Assembly: GCA_017550445.1 (NCBI GenBank)
Contig: JAFZOV010000005.1
Span: 1-53,679, forward strand
Length of the DNA stretch: 53,679 nucleotides
Direction: 5' to 3'
Source: Fibrobacter sp.
Lineage (GTDB): Bacteria > Fibrobacterota > Fibrobacteria > Fibrobacterales > Fibrobacteraceae
The notes under the pieces: generated by a model
Database searches by the model: none
Told to the model about the DNA's origin: nothing
What the model saw: only the letters and a program-made list of their open reading frames with translations
Part shown: positions 25,301 to 33,670 of the stretch, piece by piece
Position numbering within the stretch: the stretch's first letter is position 1
How the letters are laid out: each line of letters opens with the position of its first letter
Translations under genes and position numbers: made by a program

Positions 25301-25548
25301 TAAACGAAGACATGGCTCTTGTTGCAAGGGGCTTCAAGCTCATTCAGTATGGAGAACAGCCTGTATTTGTAGAAGGGGACTGGGCTGGTACAATCCATGC
25401 GACAAGAGCTCAATTGATTTTGGGACAGACTGTCAAAAATGTTTATGGAAGATTTTTAGGGAATGGAGTAACAGTTCATCAGAACACCTATGTTTCTCGA
25501 GTTGACTTCAACCCAATTCAATCGGCGTTAGAATTATCATTTAAGTAG
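22396..25548 (+). CDS. Large secreted protein: CBM3-like, C39-like peptidase, Ca-binding repeats
   Basis: 1050 residues with a Sec signal peptide (about 1-21). Residues about 22-165 follow the CBM3 pattern (LTNSSQDTLTNVRLRYFLG, PGVFPNSSG, NIPVYLDNMYVAG). Residues about 170-260 resemble a lamin-tail-like domain (WVELKNDG). Residues about 425-625 look like a papain-fold C39-type peptidase: C456 in RCWVAAIQMINAYYGG and H573 in GHAMVVDGYDF, with N/D in LNIFNDG. Residues about 630-770 carry Asp-rich calcium repeats (DSDGDGIDD, DIDGDGK). The C-terminal part is beta-rich. Much more AT-rich than neighbours. It contains a 15-bp tandem repeat (24019-24060) and nine Cs in a row (24260-24268). Substrate unknown. 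Confidence 0.72.
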   Translation: MNSFFKQNIFILLISSVFSWAQSDILVEAFDEQRNNPSQITLRLRLTNSSQDTLTNVRLRYFLGHDENRTLELSPYYLTDANVSLDTIDNYLAVNVDIPQLVPGVFPNSSGISLGLRYQDNNVFHKNGNFSYPGTSSFEPTSNIPVYLDNMYVAGNTPVGDEIPKVHFYGIQPEPFGDRPAWVELKNDGPLDVSLKDFFLKWSSSDSLALLDAKLLAGQKIRICNTNDIQKCPQEDLLQISDSVDFDNYEDFSIVWKGYLLENIPYIPYEVGELTAGGVYVEKNGGIFFTSQNGYWIGHHFYDIGHEDAPPSPEPYSRNTVSYGNDHIFHFAWHSVEGIQQYLLTVVNDNDSIVYQQLTNRTHVDLNLEDEHYLWGVQNADGGIPSDGSIGSYVINSIRKIDAEIDSTHLLHVPVFRPRKDTRMLVLNWGKKILEMGWDRPNDNDSLLTEEEDHRCWVAAIQMINAYYGGTLTQDEIKFHGKTMEFEKFELVGYKYTRHPKDSILRPFLLGDAGSGFKYESLATLAWALNIEPQDIDVEFSTKNVLTKNVLTKNVLKKYIDEGRPLFVSNKGHAMVVDGYDFHNPNHVKAHFLNIFNDGKEEWRNIEDSTYVFYLAAPHINTPPRNTDVLVHQDDDGDSLVNFDEMYRFKTDPFNVDSDGDGIDDKTEIKSYTMRESYCLGEANFFTIPKNIDVDSLDYVEASRTKINEVFADIDGDGKRAELDKDSDHAADDGSWDGFEDLNRNGILDEGETDPYNSLDDSSTTLDLRSITEWDVPDSLTIYSIGVLYMNDRSKCYDGDSFCNIASESGKLHYAVSIGVDSKTGSIISKGGVGLRNRASVFGNINVYSLPNNYASIEMLESANYYGTTSYHNYMDWPYRVIDGEEHHIDSMLGTSDLVVHNGQQALLNDGDHYRSVRVMYGGKLKVNPGQMYVGNIQLESGSQLEFLEPGKETVVHAEGSFIWRASLLNEDMALVARGFKLIQYGEQPVFVEGDWAGTIHATRAQLILGQTVKNVYGRFLGNGVTVHQNTYVSRVDFNPIQSALELSFK
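24019..24060 (+). repeat. In-frame 15-bp tandem repeat
   Basis: Unit ACAAAAAATGTGTTA occurs 2.7 times and encodes repeated TKNVL in the peptidase-like domain. Unit length is a multiple of three, so copy-number change keeps the frame. Confidence 0.9.
24260..24268 (+). repeat. Nine-cytosine homopolymer tract in coding sequence
   Basis: Nine consecutive Cs inside an otherwise AT-rich gene, read as T-P-P-R. Gain or loss of one base would shift the frame after about residue 624 and remove the calcium-repeat and C-terminal parts. Confidence 0.9.
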
Positions 25549-25558
25549 GAGGTCTATT

Positions 25559-26353
25559 GTGAAGAAATATATTTTTCTAATTCTATTTTCTACAACAATA
25601 CTGTTTGCTGATGAAATAGAAAATCCTAAAAGTAATTTACGAGTCGGAACGCAACTTAAATTTGAAAACGGGTATTTACAATTTCATTTCGGAAATGTTT
25701 GTTCTAAAAATTTTATCAATTGCATCAATTCTGATGCAAGTATAGACTCGACAGTTGATTTTACAGGTTTTGCTTATTATTCTACGGTAGATACAAATTA
25801 TGTTGTTTTTGTTGATGTAAATAAAAGCGATATCATAATGCATCGAGTGTCTCTTAGAAACCAAAGTTTAAATGACATTGCAGTAGAAATAATTTTACGA
25901 CAAGAATTCCTTAATTTACAAGAATGGCATGTCTTTGAATTATCGAAAGATAGCGCAGAACATTTAATTGACAGAATGATAGTAATAATGAGCTGCGGTT
26001 CTTTCGATATTTATGGAGTGTACTACACCCATGGAATATACTGCGATACCATTAAAGGGTGTTGTAAAGAATCAGCTGATGGAGGTGCCGTTATGGTGCC
26101 CAATTGGTGGACTTTGCTGCCAGATGAAAAGCCAAATTCCATTTCCAAGATGCCAATTAAAAATAAATTTCGTCTGTCCTGTATGAACCGAGAAACGTTT
26201 TTTGTTGAAGGAATCAGTGAAACTTTGCCTTACAAAGTATTCGATGTTAACGGCATTCTCTTGAAACAAGGCATAACCGAAAACAGCGAAGTCCATGTTC
26301 CCAAGACACCTGTCATTCTCGGCATTGCCCACCAAAAAATTTTGTTGAAATAA
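25559..26353 (+). CDS. Secreted protein of unknown function
   Basis: 264 residues, GTG start with a strong AGGAGG site at 25547-25552, 10 nt after the upstream stop. Sec signal peptide ends near LFA/DE (residue 17). Several cysteines (NVCSKNFINC, MSCGSF, YCDTIKGCC) suggest disulfides. The last 55 residues (ETFFVEGISETLPYKVFDVNG, then ILLKQG) resemble C-terminal sorting or beta-sandwich domains of secreted FCB proteins, but I cannot assign a type. Same AT-rich composition as the gene before it, so both were probably acquired together. Confidence 0.65.
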   Translation: MKKYIFLILFSTTILFADEIENPKSNLRVGTQLKFENGYLQFHFGNVCSKNFINCINSDASIDSTVDFTGFAYYSTVDTNYVVFVDVNKSDIIMHRVSLRNQSLNDIAVEIILRQEFLNLQEWHVFELSKDSAEHLIDRMIVIMSCGSFDIYGVYYTHGIYCDTIKGCCKESADGGAVMVPNWWTLLPDEKPNSISKMPIKNKFRLSCMNRETFFVEGISETLPYKVFDVNGILLKQGITENSEVHVPKTPVILGIAHQKILLK

Positions 26354-26391
26354 TTTATATTTTCTAAGATTTTTCCCATTAAGTGAAATCT

Positions 26392-27681
26392 ATGCAAATA
26401 CTGAAAGTTACTCCGAAATCTCAAGAGATTGAACGCATCTGCGGGCGCGAAGTAGCCCCGTCTAAGGAAATCCACGACAAGGTGATGCAGATCCTTGCCG
26501 ATATCAAGAAGGGTGGCATCGCGAAGGCGACTGAATACGCCCAGAAGTTCGACGGCCTTACAGCTAAGAACATCCGCGTGCCGGCATCTGCCATTGCGAA
26601 GTCCGCCGCCAAGTGCCCGAAGGAATTGCAGAAGGCCTTGAAGCAGGCTATCAAGAATGTTCGCGACTTCCACAAGAACCAGATGGAAGAATCCTGGCTC
26701 ATGGAAGGGGCCGATGGCGTAGTCCTCGGTCAGCGTATTCGCCCCATGAAGCGCGTGGGCCTTTACGTGCCGGGTGGTGCTGGCATTTATCCGAGTACGG
26801 TCATTATGAATGCCGTACCGGCTCTGGTGGCTGGCGTTCAGGATATCGTGGTGGTGACCCCGATCAAGGGCGAAATCAACCGCGCTGTGGCCTTCGTGCT
26901 GCAGGAACTTGGCATTGACGAAGTCTACCACATCGGTGGTGCTCAGGCTATTGGCCTGCTTGCATACGGTGCCAAGGATGCCAAGGGCAAGACGGTCGTG
27001 GAACGCGTCGACAAGATTGTGGGCCCGGGTAACGTCTTTGCCGCTATAGCCAAGAAGGAAGTCTTCGGCGTTGTGGATATCGACATGGTGGCAGGCCCCA
27101 GCGAAGTGCTCGTGATGGCAGACAACACCTGCGATCCGGACTTTGTCGCTGCAGACCTTTTGAGCCAGGCTGAACACGGTTCCGGCTTCGAAGCTGCTAT
27201 CTGCATTACTGACAACATGGAAACTGCCCAGATGATTTCTGCCTGCGTCGATGTGCAGGTGGAAAATTCTCCGAAGCGTGAATTGCTCCAGAAAGTACTC
27301 GATAATTTCGGTCGCATTCTGGTGGTGAAGGACTGGTTCGACGGCGTCGAAATCGCGAACCGTATCGCTCCGGAACACCTGGAAGTGATGACTGCCGAGG
27401 CGGAATCCATGGCTGCCCAGATCGAAAATGCGGGTGCTGTGTTTATCGGCCCGTGGTCCAGCGAACCGGTGGGCGACTATTTTGCAGGCCCGAACCATGT
27501 GCTGCCTACAAACGGCACGGGGCGCTTCTTCAGCCCGCTCGGCGTGTACGACTTCTTAAAGCGTATGAGCATTATTCGCTACAGCGAGAAGGCCATCAAG
27601 AAGAATGCGAAGGCGATTGCTGCCGTCGCTACCGAAGAAGGCTTTATCCACCACGCTGCCGCAGTGCTTAAGAGACTGTAA
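26392..27681 (+). CDS. hisD: Histidinol dehydrogenase
   Basis: 429 residues from ATG 26392; GTG 26383 is an alternative adding three residues. Catalyses the last two oxidations of histidine synthesis, using NAD and zinc. Recognised by KRVGLYVPGG, GGAQAIGLLAYG, VDKIVGPGN, MVAGPSE, LLSQAEHG and the final zinc/substrate region LGVYDFLKRMS. Length is typical. GC content returns to the chromosomal average here, marking the end of the AT-rich island. No other his genes are adjacent. Confidence 0.97.
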   Translation: MQILKVTPKSQEIERICGREVAPSKEIHDKVMQILADIKKGGIAKATEYAQKFDGLTAKNIRVPASAIAKSAAKCPKELQKALKQAIKNVRDFHKNQMEESWLMEGADGVVLGQRIRPMKRVGLYVPGGAGIYPSTVIMNAVPALVAGVQDIVVVTPIKGEINRAVAFVLQELGIDEVYHIGGAQAIGLLAYGAKDAKGKTVVERVDKIVGPGNVFAAIAKKEVFGVVDIDMVAGPSEVLVMADNTCDPDFVAADLLSQAEHGSGFEAAICITDNMETAQMISACVDVQVENSPKRELLQKVLDNFGRILVVKDWFDGVEIANRIAPEHLEVMTAEAESMAAQIENAGAVFIGPWSSEPVGDYFAGPNHVLPTNGTGRFFSPLGVYDFLKRMSIIRYSEKAIKKNAKAIAAVATEEGFIHHAAAVLKRL

Positions 27682-27711
27682 TAGACTGAGGTGCTCCGCA
27701 TCCTCTTTGTC

Positions 27712-27740
27712 ATCCCCGACTTGATCGGGGATCTTTTTTT
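27712..27740 (+). terminator. Terminator after hisD
   Basis: Stem ATCCCCGA / TCGGGGAT with loop CTTGA, followed by C and seven Ts. The same GTCAT-stem-CTTGA-stem-ATC plan recurs at 40713. Confidence 0.92.
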
Positions 27741-27751
27741 GTGAGCAACAA

Positions 27752-27776
27752 AGCCCTCGGGTGTTAACCGAGGGCG
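27752..27776 (-). terminator. Possible terminator of the minus-strand GGDEF gene
   Basis: Stem GCCCTCGG / CCGAGGGC with a 7-nt loop; on the minus strand it is followed by TTTGTTG, a weak T-run. It lies downstream of the GGDEF gene that ends at 27830. Confidence 0.5.
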
Positions 27777-27829
27777 GTTGCGAGAGGGCTGACCAATGGT
27801 AAGAACCGATTTATTTGCAGCCAGCCCGG

Positions 27830-28828
27830 TTAGAATAGGAACATGGAGCCGTCGCCAAGGTTCAGGCACACTCGGTTGCGCCCTGATTGCTTGGCGTGGT
27901 AAAGGGCGTCATCGGCGCGTTTGATAATTGTCTCGACAGAGTCTTCTTTCTTGCGTTCGGTAAAGCCTATGCTTACGGTTACAGACAAGAATTCTTTACC
28001 CTTATGAAGTGGAATTTTCATGGCTTCGATAGACGCACGGAGTCTTTCGCCCACAATCTTTGCGTTCTCTACGCTTGTTCCCGGCAAAAAGATGGTGAAC
28101 TCTTCGCCGCCATAGCGCACGGGCATGTCGGTAGGACGTAGACATTTGAGAATTTCCTTGGACACGGCGATGAGCACTTGGTCTCCAACCAGGTGACCGA
28201 AATTGTCGTTAATGCTTTTGAAGTGGTCGATGTCCACCATGAATGCCGAAAGGTGCAGGTTACCTGCGTTGCTGCGGTTGAGTTCACGCGTGTACATTTC
28301 TTCTAGCCAGCGGCGGTTGTGCAGGCCCGTAAGTGCATCCACTTTCGCGTTTTCTTCGATGCAGCGAATGTGGTATTCTTCTTCGCACACCACCTTGTTG
28401 TTGTTGCGGATTCGGTGGCTTAAAATCTGCAAGAAGTTCAGGCAGAGGTCATGAGAGGCGTTGAGCATGGCAAGGGCCGTTTCTGCTTCGATAATCAGGA
28501 CCTTGCAGTTGTCTTTTGCGAAAACCTTGGCGCTGGGCTTTACGTTATCGAAAATGGACATTTCACCGGCGCAGTGTCCCGGGTGAATGTCGCTCTTGAA
28601 GGTGCCTCCCTGGGATTCGACTTGAACCTCCATCAGGCCTTCCAAAAGAACGTAGAGACGCCTTTGTGGTTGATCAGGGTCAATGAGCAGGGTGCCCGGT
28701 ATAGGGTAAACCGTTTTACAGCCCAACAGGTATCCCGCCAAGCTTTCGAAAGCGACATTCTTGAAAATTTCCTGTCGATGAAATTCTGCCCTGGATATGG
28801 GCAATGTTTCCAATTCACTGTTGCTCAT
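27830..28828 (-). CDS. Diguanylate cyclase with cyclic-nucleotide-binding-like domain
   Basis: 332 residues, soluble. N-terminal cNMP-binding-like beta-roll (about 25-145, LYVLLEGLMEVQ ... HPGHCAGEMSIF) joined by a helix to a GGDEF domain (about 160-325). The active site is GGEEF (240-244) and an I-site RPTD lies five residues before it (231-234), so product inhibition by c-di-GMP is expected. The start is ATG 28828 with TATAAT ending 6 nt upstream, suggesting a leaderless mRNA. The ligand of the N-terminal domain is unknown. Confidence 0.92.
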   Translation of the reverse strand: MSNSELETLPISRAEFHRQEIFKNVAFESLAGYLLGCKTVYPIPGTLLIDPDQPQRRLYVLLEGLMEVQVESQGGTFKSDIHPGHCAGEMSIFDNVKPSAKVFAKDNCKVLIIEAETALAMLNASHDLCLNFLQILSHRIRNNNKVVCEEEYHIRCIEENAKVDALTGLHNRRWLEEMYTRELNRSNAGNLHLSAFMVDIDHFKSINDNFGHLVGDQVLIAVSKEILKCLRPTDMPVRYGGEEFTIFLPGTSVENAKIVGERLRASIEAMKIPLHKGKEFLSVTVSIGFTERKKEDSVETIIKRADDALYHAKQSGRNRVCLNLGDGSMFLF

Positions 28829-28834
28829 ACCATA

Positions 28835-28840
28835 ATTATA
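28835..28840 (-). promoter_or_regulatory. -10 element of the GGDEF gene, probable leaderless start
   Basis: TATAAT on the minus strand, 6 nt before the start codon, with no room for a Shine-Dalgarno sequence. Confidence 0.5.
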
Positions 28841-28911
28841 TACAAAAAAACTTTAAAAAGCTTTTTTAAAATGCTATTTTTGAATAAAAAACATACTGAA
28901 TTGAGCTTTTT

Positions 28912-30165
28912 ATGGCAAAATTGATACTCCAATCTGTATTATTCCAAGGAAAAATTCAAGATATCTTGATTTCGGGGAAAAAGTTTGCGAAGGTGGGGCG
29001 AGCCCTTACCCCGCGTGATTATGAAAATGCAGAAGTGGTTAAATGCAATGGCCTAGCCGTTGTGCCGCCGTTTTATAACGGCCACACTCATGCCGCTATG
29101 ACCCTTTTGCGTGGGTATGCCGATGACATGCCGCTACAGCAATGGCTTACGGAATACATCTGGCCTTTTGAGGCAAAACTGACAGACAAGGATATTGAAA
29201 TTGGGTCTCGCCTTGCTGTGCTTGAGATGATCAAGTCCGGAACGGTGTTTTTTGCAGACATGTACTGGCGTCGCACAAACACCATGAAGGTCGTGAAGGA
29301 AATGGGAATCCGTGCGGCGATTGGTGTGACCATAGCCGATACATTGGACACCGCCGGTCATATCGAAGAAAACTTTAAGTTTATTCGTAATCACACACTT
29401 GAATCGGATCGTGTAAAGATTGCGGTGATGCCGCATTCCATTTATCTGGTGGGTGAAAAGACCTTTAAGCGTTGCGCCAAGATTGCTCACGAAGAAGGAA
29501 TGGTGTTACATACTCATTTGTCCGAAACACTCAAGGAAGTTCGTGATTGCAAGAAACAATATGGTTGCTCGCCGGTAGAACTGCTTGACAAGTGGGGAGT
29601 CTTGGATGATAACTTGGTGGCGGCTCACTGCGTTCATCTGTCTGAATACGATATGTCGCTTATGGCAGATGCTGGTTCTGCGGCTATTTTGAACCCATGT
29701 TCCAACTTGAAGCTGGGGAGCGGAATCCCGAAAATTGCCCAGATGATGGATAGCGGCATGCTGCTTGGTGTCGGTACCGATGGGGCATCTTCTAACAACA
29801 ATCTGGACATGCACGAAGACATGAAGTTGGTGTCTCTCCTGGCGAAGGCTAATGGCCGCGCCGATGCGTTGCCCGCCTGCGAAGTGTTGAATATGGCGAC
29901 TGCCCACGGGGCCATGGCTTACAACATTCCCGCTGGCGTTATTGGCGAAGGGTTCTTGGCAGATGCCTTGTTGCTGGATCTTAAGAATGAACGCTTGAAC
30001 CCGTTGCACAACCTAGAAAGCAACTGGGTGTACGCTGCCGACAGCAGCGCCATTCATTCGGTAATCTGTAACGGTAAATTTGTTATGAAAAATCGCCATG
30101 TGGATGGCGAAGAAGATATCGTTAAAGAAGCGAACGCTTGCGCCTTAAGGCTCGCTGGGCGTTAA
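28912..30165 (+). CDS. 5-methylthioadenosine/S-adenosylhomocysteine deaminase-type amidohydrolase
   Basis: 417 residues, cytoplasmic TIM-barrel amidohydrolase. Metal site: NGHTHAAMTLLRGYADDMPLQ at about 58-78 is the hallmark of the MTA/SAH deaminase (MtaD) group, with HTHLSE and a later H and D (GVGTDGASSNNNLDMHEDMK). Probably deaminates adenosine-type nucleosides from SAM metabolism; a chlorohydrolase-like or other deaminase substrate cannot be excluded. Its 3' end overlaps the convergent cvpA gene by 21 bp. Confidence 0.87.
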   Translation: MAKLILQSVLFQGKIQDILISGKKFAKVGRALTPRDYENAEVVKCNGLAVVPPFYNGHTHAAMTLLRGYADDMPLQQWLTEYIWPFEAKLTDKDIEIGSRLAVLEMIKSGTVFFADMYWRRTNTMKVVKEMGIRAAIGVTIADTLDTAGHIEENFKFIRNHTLESDRVKIAVMPHSIYLVGEKTFKRCAKIAHEEGMVLHTHLSETLKEVRDCKKQYGCSPVELLDKWGVLDDNLVAAHCVHLSEYDMSLMADAGSAAILNPCSNLKLGSGIPKIAQMMDSGMLLGVGTDGASSNNNLDMHEDMKLVSLLAKANGRADALPACEVLNMATAHGAMAYNIPAGVIGEGFLADALLLDLKNERLNPLHNLESNWVYAADSSAIHSVICNGKFVMKNRHVDGEEDIVKEANACALRLAGR

Positions 30166-30804
30166 GGCTTTTTGTGCAGCGTCTTTGGCAGCGCCCTTAG
30201 CGGCGTCGACCGCCTTGTCGGTTGCTTCTTTTACAACTTCAGATGCTTTTTCGGCTGCTTTTTCCGCAGCCTTGTCCGTGGCGTTCTTGACAACTTCGCT
30301 AGCCTTCTTTTCGGCAACGTCAAGAATATCTACGGGAGCCGAGGAATAGCCCATCATTTCGATGGTTGCCTTGTAGGCGGAGTATGCAAAGGCGTTGTCG
30401 CGTGTTTCGGGAATGATTCCGCCGAAAGGGAACAGGTGCAGAATCGTCAAAAGTACAAAGCAAATGAGCAAAGCCTTGATGACTCCGAAAATTCCTCCCA
30501 GGACTCGGTCTGCCTTGCCCACGGTGGTGCCTTGGGTGATTCTTTGCAGAAAATGCCCGATGAACAGGAATCCCAAAAAGGGAACAAGGAATCCGATGCA
30601 CATGCAGATCAGCTTTGTAGAGAACGCGCTGGTCTGCATAACGCCAGAAATAAAATCCGCTAACAGGCCGCATGCAAAATAGGCTCCGGCAATGCCTGCC
30701 GCCCAGGCAATCAAACGGAAGATGCCACGGAAAAAGCCGTGCCACAGTCCTAGCAACATTAAGAGAAGAATGATTACGAGACAGACAATATCAATTGCGT
30801 TCAT
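30145..30804 (-). CDS. CvpA family membrane protein with Ala/Lys helical tail
   Basis: 219 residues. Four membrane helices (about 4-24, 28-48, 62-84, 103-125) with the CvpA opening AIDIVCLVIILLLMLLGLWHGFFRGI. After about residue 155 comes a long repetitive tail of KASEVVKNATDKAAEKA-like units resembling LEA-type amphipathic repeats. CvpA is linked to envelope integrity and colicin V production. It starts 21 nt after the kinase gene stop on the same strand, so the two are probably co-transcribed. Confidence 0.85.
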   Translation of the reverse strand: MNAIDIVCLVIILLLMLLGLWHGFFRGIFRLIAWAAGIAGAYFACGLLADFISGVMQTSAFSTKLICMCIGFLVPFLGFLFIGHFLQRITQGTTVGKADRVLGGIFGVIKALLICFVLLTILHLFPFGGIIPETRDNAFAYSAYKATIEMMGYSSAPVDILDVAEKKASEVVKNATDKAAEKAAEKASEVVKEATDKAVDAAKGAAKDAAQKALTPSEP

Positions 30805-30825
30805 AGAATTTGTTTTAAATAAGTT

Positions 30826-31890
30826 TTAGGTAAATCGTGTGATCAAAAAACAAATTAAGGATCCGGCTAAGGCGCCCATGCAAAATCCCTTGAATAAAAG
30901 GAACTTGGTGTGAGTCGGGTAGACCGGAGGTTCTGTATAAAGCGTTTCGTCGATGGATTCGGTCTTTTGCTTGATTGAATCCTTGATTGCGAAAATCCAC
31001 ATGGCCATGTAAGGGACCATGTCACGTGGGTAATTCCGCATGACTAGTGAAATCTGTTCGGCGGCGTCGAAAGCGGTGAGGGGGCGCTTGCGCGGGTCCT
31101 TCTGGAGCATCTTTTCGATGAGCTTTTTCAAGCGGCGGGGGAGTTCCTTGGAAAATGCCTTCTCTGTTACGCGAAGCTTCTGGATTCTCTGAAGTGTGTC
31201 GCTAAAGCTGGTGCCGCGGAAGATGTTTTGCCCCATAAGCATTTCGCTTGCGATAATGCCGATGGCGAACAAGTCCGAGGCGGGAGTCGCTTCTTCGCCT
31301 ACGGTTTGTTCGGGGCTCATGTAGGTGACGGTTCCGAGAATGGCTCCCGTCTGCGTGAGGCGCTCGGCGTCTTCGCCCTTGTTGAACTTGAGCGGATTTT
31401 CGGTGTGCGCGATGCCGAAGTCCAGCAGGTGTACGCGACCGTCGTTGTCCACCATGATGTTGGCGGGTTTCAGGTCGCGGTGCACGATTCCCTTGCGGTG
31501 GGCTTCACCCAGGGCGCAAAGAATTTCGTGAAGGATGTTCAATACCACCCAGAGAGGCGGCTGCGGAACTTTGTCTAGAATCTGGCGGAGCGTAAGGCCG
31601 TGCACAAATTCCATGGAGAGCGAAAGCTTGCCGTCCTTTTCTTTCCACAGGGCATAGGGCTTGGTAATGGCCGGGTGGTTTAGGTGCGCAAGGATGTTGC
31701 CTTCTTGCATAAAGCGGCGAACGTTGGTGTCGCTGTCTTCGATGTCCTGTTGCATCTGCTTGACTACCACCATACGGTCCAGGGACTTGTCGTGGCAGAG
31801 CCACAGCTGGCCCATGGCGCCGGAACCCAGTTCCTGCGTCGGCGTGTACCCGCCAATCTTAGAAGGCTTTGTGTTTTTCGCTTCGCTCAT
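30826..31890 (-). CDS. Membrane-anchored Ser/Thr protein kinase, PknB-like
   Basis: 354 residues. Complete Hanks-type kinase domain (about 15-285): G-loop GSGAMG (22-27), K44, catalytic HRDLKPAN, DFG in LLDFGIAH, and TYMSPEQ activation segment. A single C-terminal membrane helix (about 330-350) anchors it with almost no extracytoplasmic part, so it has no PASTA-like sensor. Targets unknown. Its start overlaps a promoter-like CATAAT next to family A repeat copy 5. Confidence 0.92.
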   Translation of the reverse strand: MSEAKNTKPSKIGGYTPTQELGSGAMGQLWLCHDKSLDRMVVVKQMQQDIEDSDTNVRRFMQEGNILAHLNHPAITKPYALWKEKDGKLSLSMEFVHGLTLRQILDKVPQPPLWVVLNILHEILCALGEAHRKGIVHRDLKPANIMVDNDGRVHLLDFGIAHTENPLKFNKGEDAERLTQTGAILGTVTYMSPEQTVGEEATPASDLFAIGIIASEMLMGQNIFRGTSFSDTLQRIQKLRVTEKAFSKELPRRLKKLIEKMLQKDPRKRPLTAFDAAEQISLVMRNYPRDMVPYMAMWIFAIKDSIKQKTESIDETLYTEPPVYPTHTKFLLFKGFCMGALAGSLICFLITRFT

Positions 31891-31901
31891 ACTAACAAAT
31901 T

Positions 31902-31995
31902 ATGAATTCGGAATTCAGATTTCAGAGTTGCTTGGTTAGGCGGCTTTGCCGCGATTAATACAATTCCGAATTCTGAACTCCGAAATCCGAATTAT
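31902..31995. repeat. Family A repeat, copy 5, with apical GC hairpin
   Basis: Arms 31903-31929 and 31961-31994 flank a GCGGC-TTT-GCCGC hairpin (31940-31952). It separates nadB from the kinase gene. Confidence 0.8.
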
Positions 31996-33575
31996 TTCCT
32001 CTCGTCCAAGTAAATCGTGTGGTGCTTCGTCTTCGGATCCAAATTCGGGTAGTCCAGAATGTAGTGCAGTCCGCGGGATTCCTTGCGGTGGAGGGCTGCA
32101 ATCAGGATCATCTTGGAAACCTGAAGTGCATTCAAGAATTCAAGGAAATGCAGGTTTTCGGTTTCCTTGTTCTTGATGGCTGCATCGACATCTTTTTCAA
32201 GTTCTTCGACAACCTTGAGACCTTGATTCAGGCCTGCAACGGTACGCACGATGCCGCAGTGGGTCCACATCATGTCTTGCAGAATCTTTTTGCGCTTGCG
32301 CCAGTAGGCGGCCTTGGCAAAGGAAACCTTTTCGGTCTTGCTGGATTTGGAAACGGTGATTTTTTCCTTGGTCAGTCCGCTTTCGCAAATGTTGTCGACT
32401 GCGCGAATGGCGTAAACGACACTTTCCAGGAGGGAGTTCGATGCCAGGCGGTTTGCGCCGTGGACACCCGTTGCGGCGACTTCGCCGCAGGCGTACAGGC
32501 CCTTGATTTCGGTCCTGGACCAGGTGTCGACCAGTACGCCTCCGCACATGTAATGTGCGGCGGGCACCACCGGAATCCACTGCTTGGTGATGTCGATGCC
32601 TGCTTCGAGGCACTTGGCGTAAATGTTGGGGAAGTGGCTCTTGATGTCTTTCGGAGTGCGGCCACTTAAATCAATGAACATGTTGGGCTTGCCCAGGCGC
32701 TGCATTTCGCTGTGGATGGCGCGGGCCACGATGTCGCGCGGTGCAAGGGAGTGCAGCGGGTGCACCTGGTTCATGAATTCTTCGCCCTTGTCGTTTTTCA
32801 AGATTCCGCCGAATCCGCGTACCGCTTCCGAAATCAGGAACGGCTTTTTGAGGCTCGGTGCATAGAGGCTTGTGGGGTGGAACTGCATGAATTCGATATC
32901 TTGCAGGGCGGCACCAGCACGTGCTGCAATCGCCATGCCGTCGCCGCAGCTGTCGGGCGGGCAAACGGTGTACTGCCAAATACGGCCTGCGCCACCGGTA
33001 GAAAGGATCGATGCCTTTGCGTAGAGGTTTTCTACGAGGCCAGTCTTCTGGTGGATAATCTTTGCGCCGACGCAGCGTTTGTTCTTGCCTTCGCCCTTGC
33101 AAATCAAGTCCTTGATGTAGCAGTTCTCGATGTAATGAATGTTCTTGTGCTTGTGCAGTTCGCAAAGGAGCGCACGCATGATTTCTTTACCTGTAAGGTC
33201 GGCCGCGTGCAAAATGCGGTGGTGGCTGTGGCCGCCTTCCAGGTGCAAGTCAAACTGAGTCTTGTCGGCGGGCGAGGGGGTGAACTGCACGCCCCATTTG
33301 ACCAGCTGCTGAATGGTGGCCGGGCCGCTCTTGGTCAAAATGTTCACCGGTTCCTTTTTGCAAAGGCCGGCACCTGCTTCTAGCGTGTCATCGATGTGGA
33401 ACTTGAACTTGTCCGTCTTTTCGGTAACGGTGGCAATACCGCCCTGTGCGTAGTTTGATGATCCGTCCGGTTTTGCCCCTTTAGTGAGAATGACAACCGA
33501 AAGGCCTTTTTCCGCTGCGTGGATCGCCGCGCTCAAACCGGAAATGCCTGCACCAAGGACCAAAATATCGTACAT
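31992..33575 (-). CDS. nadB: L-aspartate oxidase
   Basis: 527 residues. FAD enzyme that oxidises aspartate to iminoaspartate, first step of de novo NAD synthesis. FAD motif GAGISGLSAA at residues 8-17; substrate region QGGIA; EGGHSHHRILHAAD; GGAGRIW; and the FAD-binding end GVHGANRLASNSLLE. Distinguished from succinate dehydrogenase flavoprotein by the NadB pattern and absence of sdhB or sdhC nearby. GGAG precedes the start. nadA and nadC are not in the window. Confidence 0.94.
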   Translation of the reverse strand: MYDILVLGAGISGLSAAIHAAEKGLSVVILTKGAKPDGSSNYAQGGIATVTEKTDKFKFHIDDTLEAGAGLCKKEPVNILTKSGPATIQQLVKWGVQFTPSPADKTQFDLHLEGGHSHHRILHAADLTGKEIMRALLCELHKHKNIHYIENCYIKDLICKGEGKNKRCVGAKIIHQKTGLVENLYAKASILSTGGAGRIWQYTVCPPDSCGDGMAIAARAGAALQDIEFMQFHPTSLYAPSLKKPFLISEAVRGFGGILKNDKGEEFMNQVHPLHSLAPRDIVARAIHSEMQRLGKPNMFIDLSGRTPKDIKSHFPNIYAKCLEAGIDITKQWIPVVPAAHYMCGGVLVDTWSRTEIKGLYACGEVAATGVHGANRLASNSLLESVVYAIRAVDNICESGLTKEKITVSKSSKTEKVSFAKAAYWRKRKKILQDMMWTHCGIVRTVAGLNQGLKVVEELEKDVDAAIKNKETENLHFLEFLNALQVSKMILIAALHRKESRGLHYILDYPNLDPKTKHHTIYLDERK

Positions 33576-33670
33576 GACGGAGCTCCGTTGCTAAACATTG
33601 TTTTTGAACGCTTAATAGATAGAAAAAATGAACCTTTCCGACTACTTTTATTTGGCTTAGCTCCTTCTGT

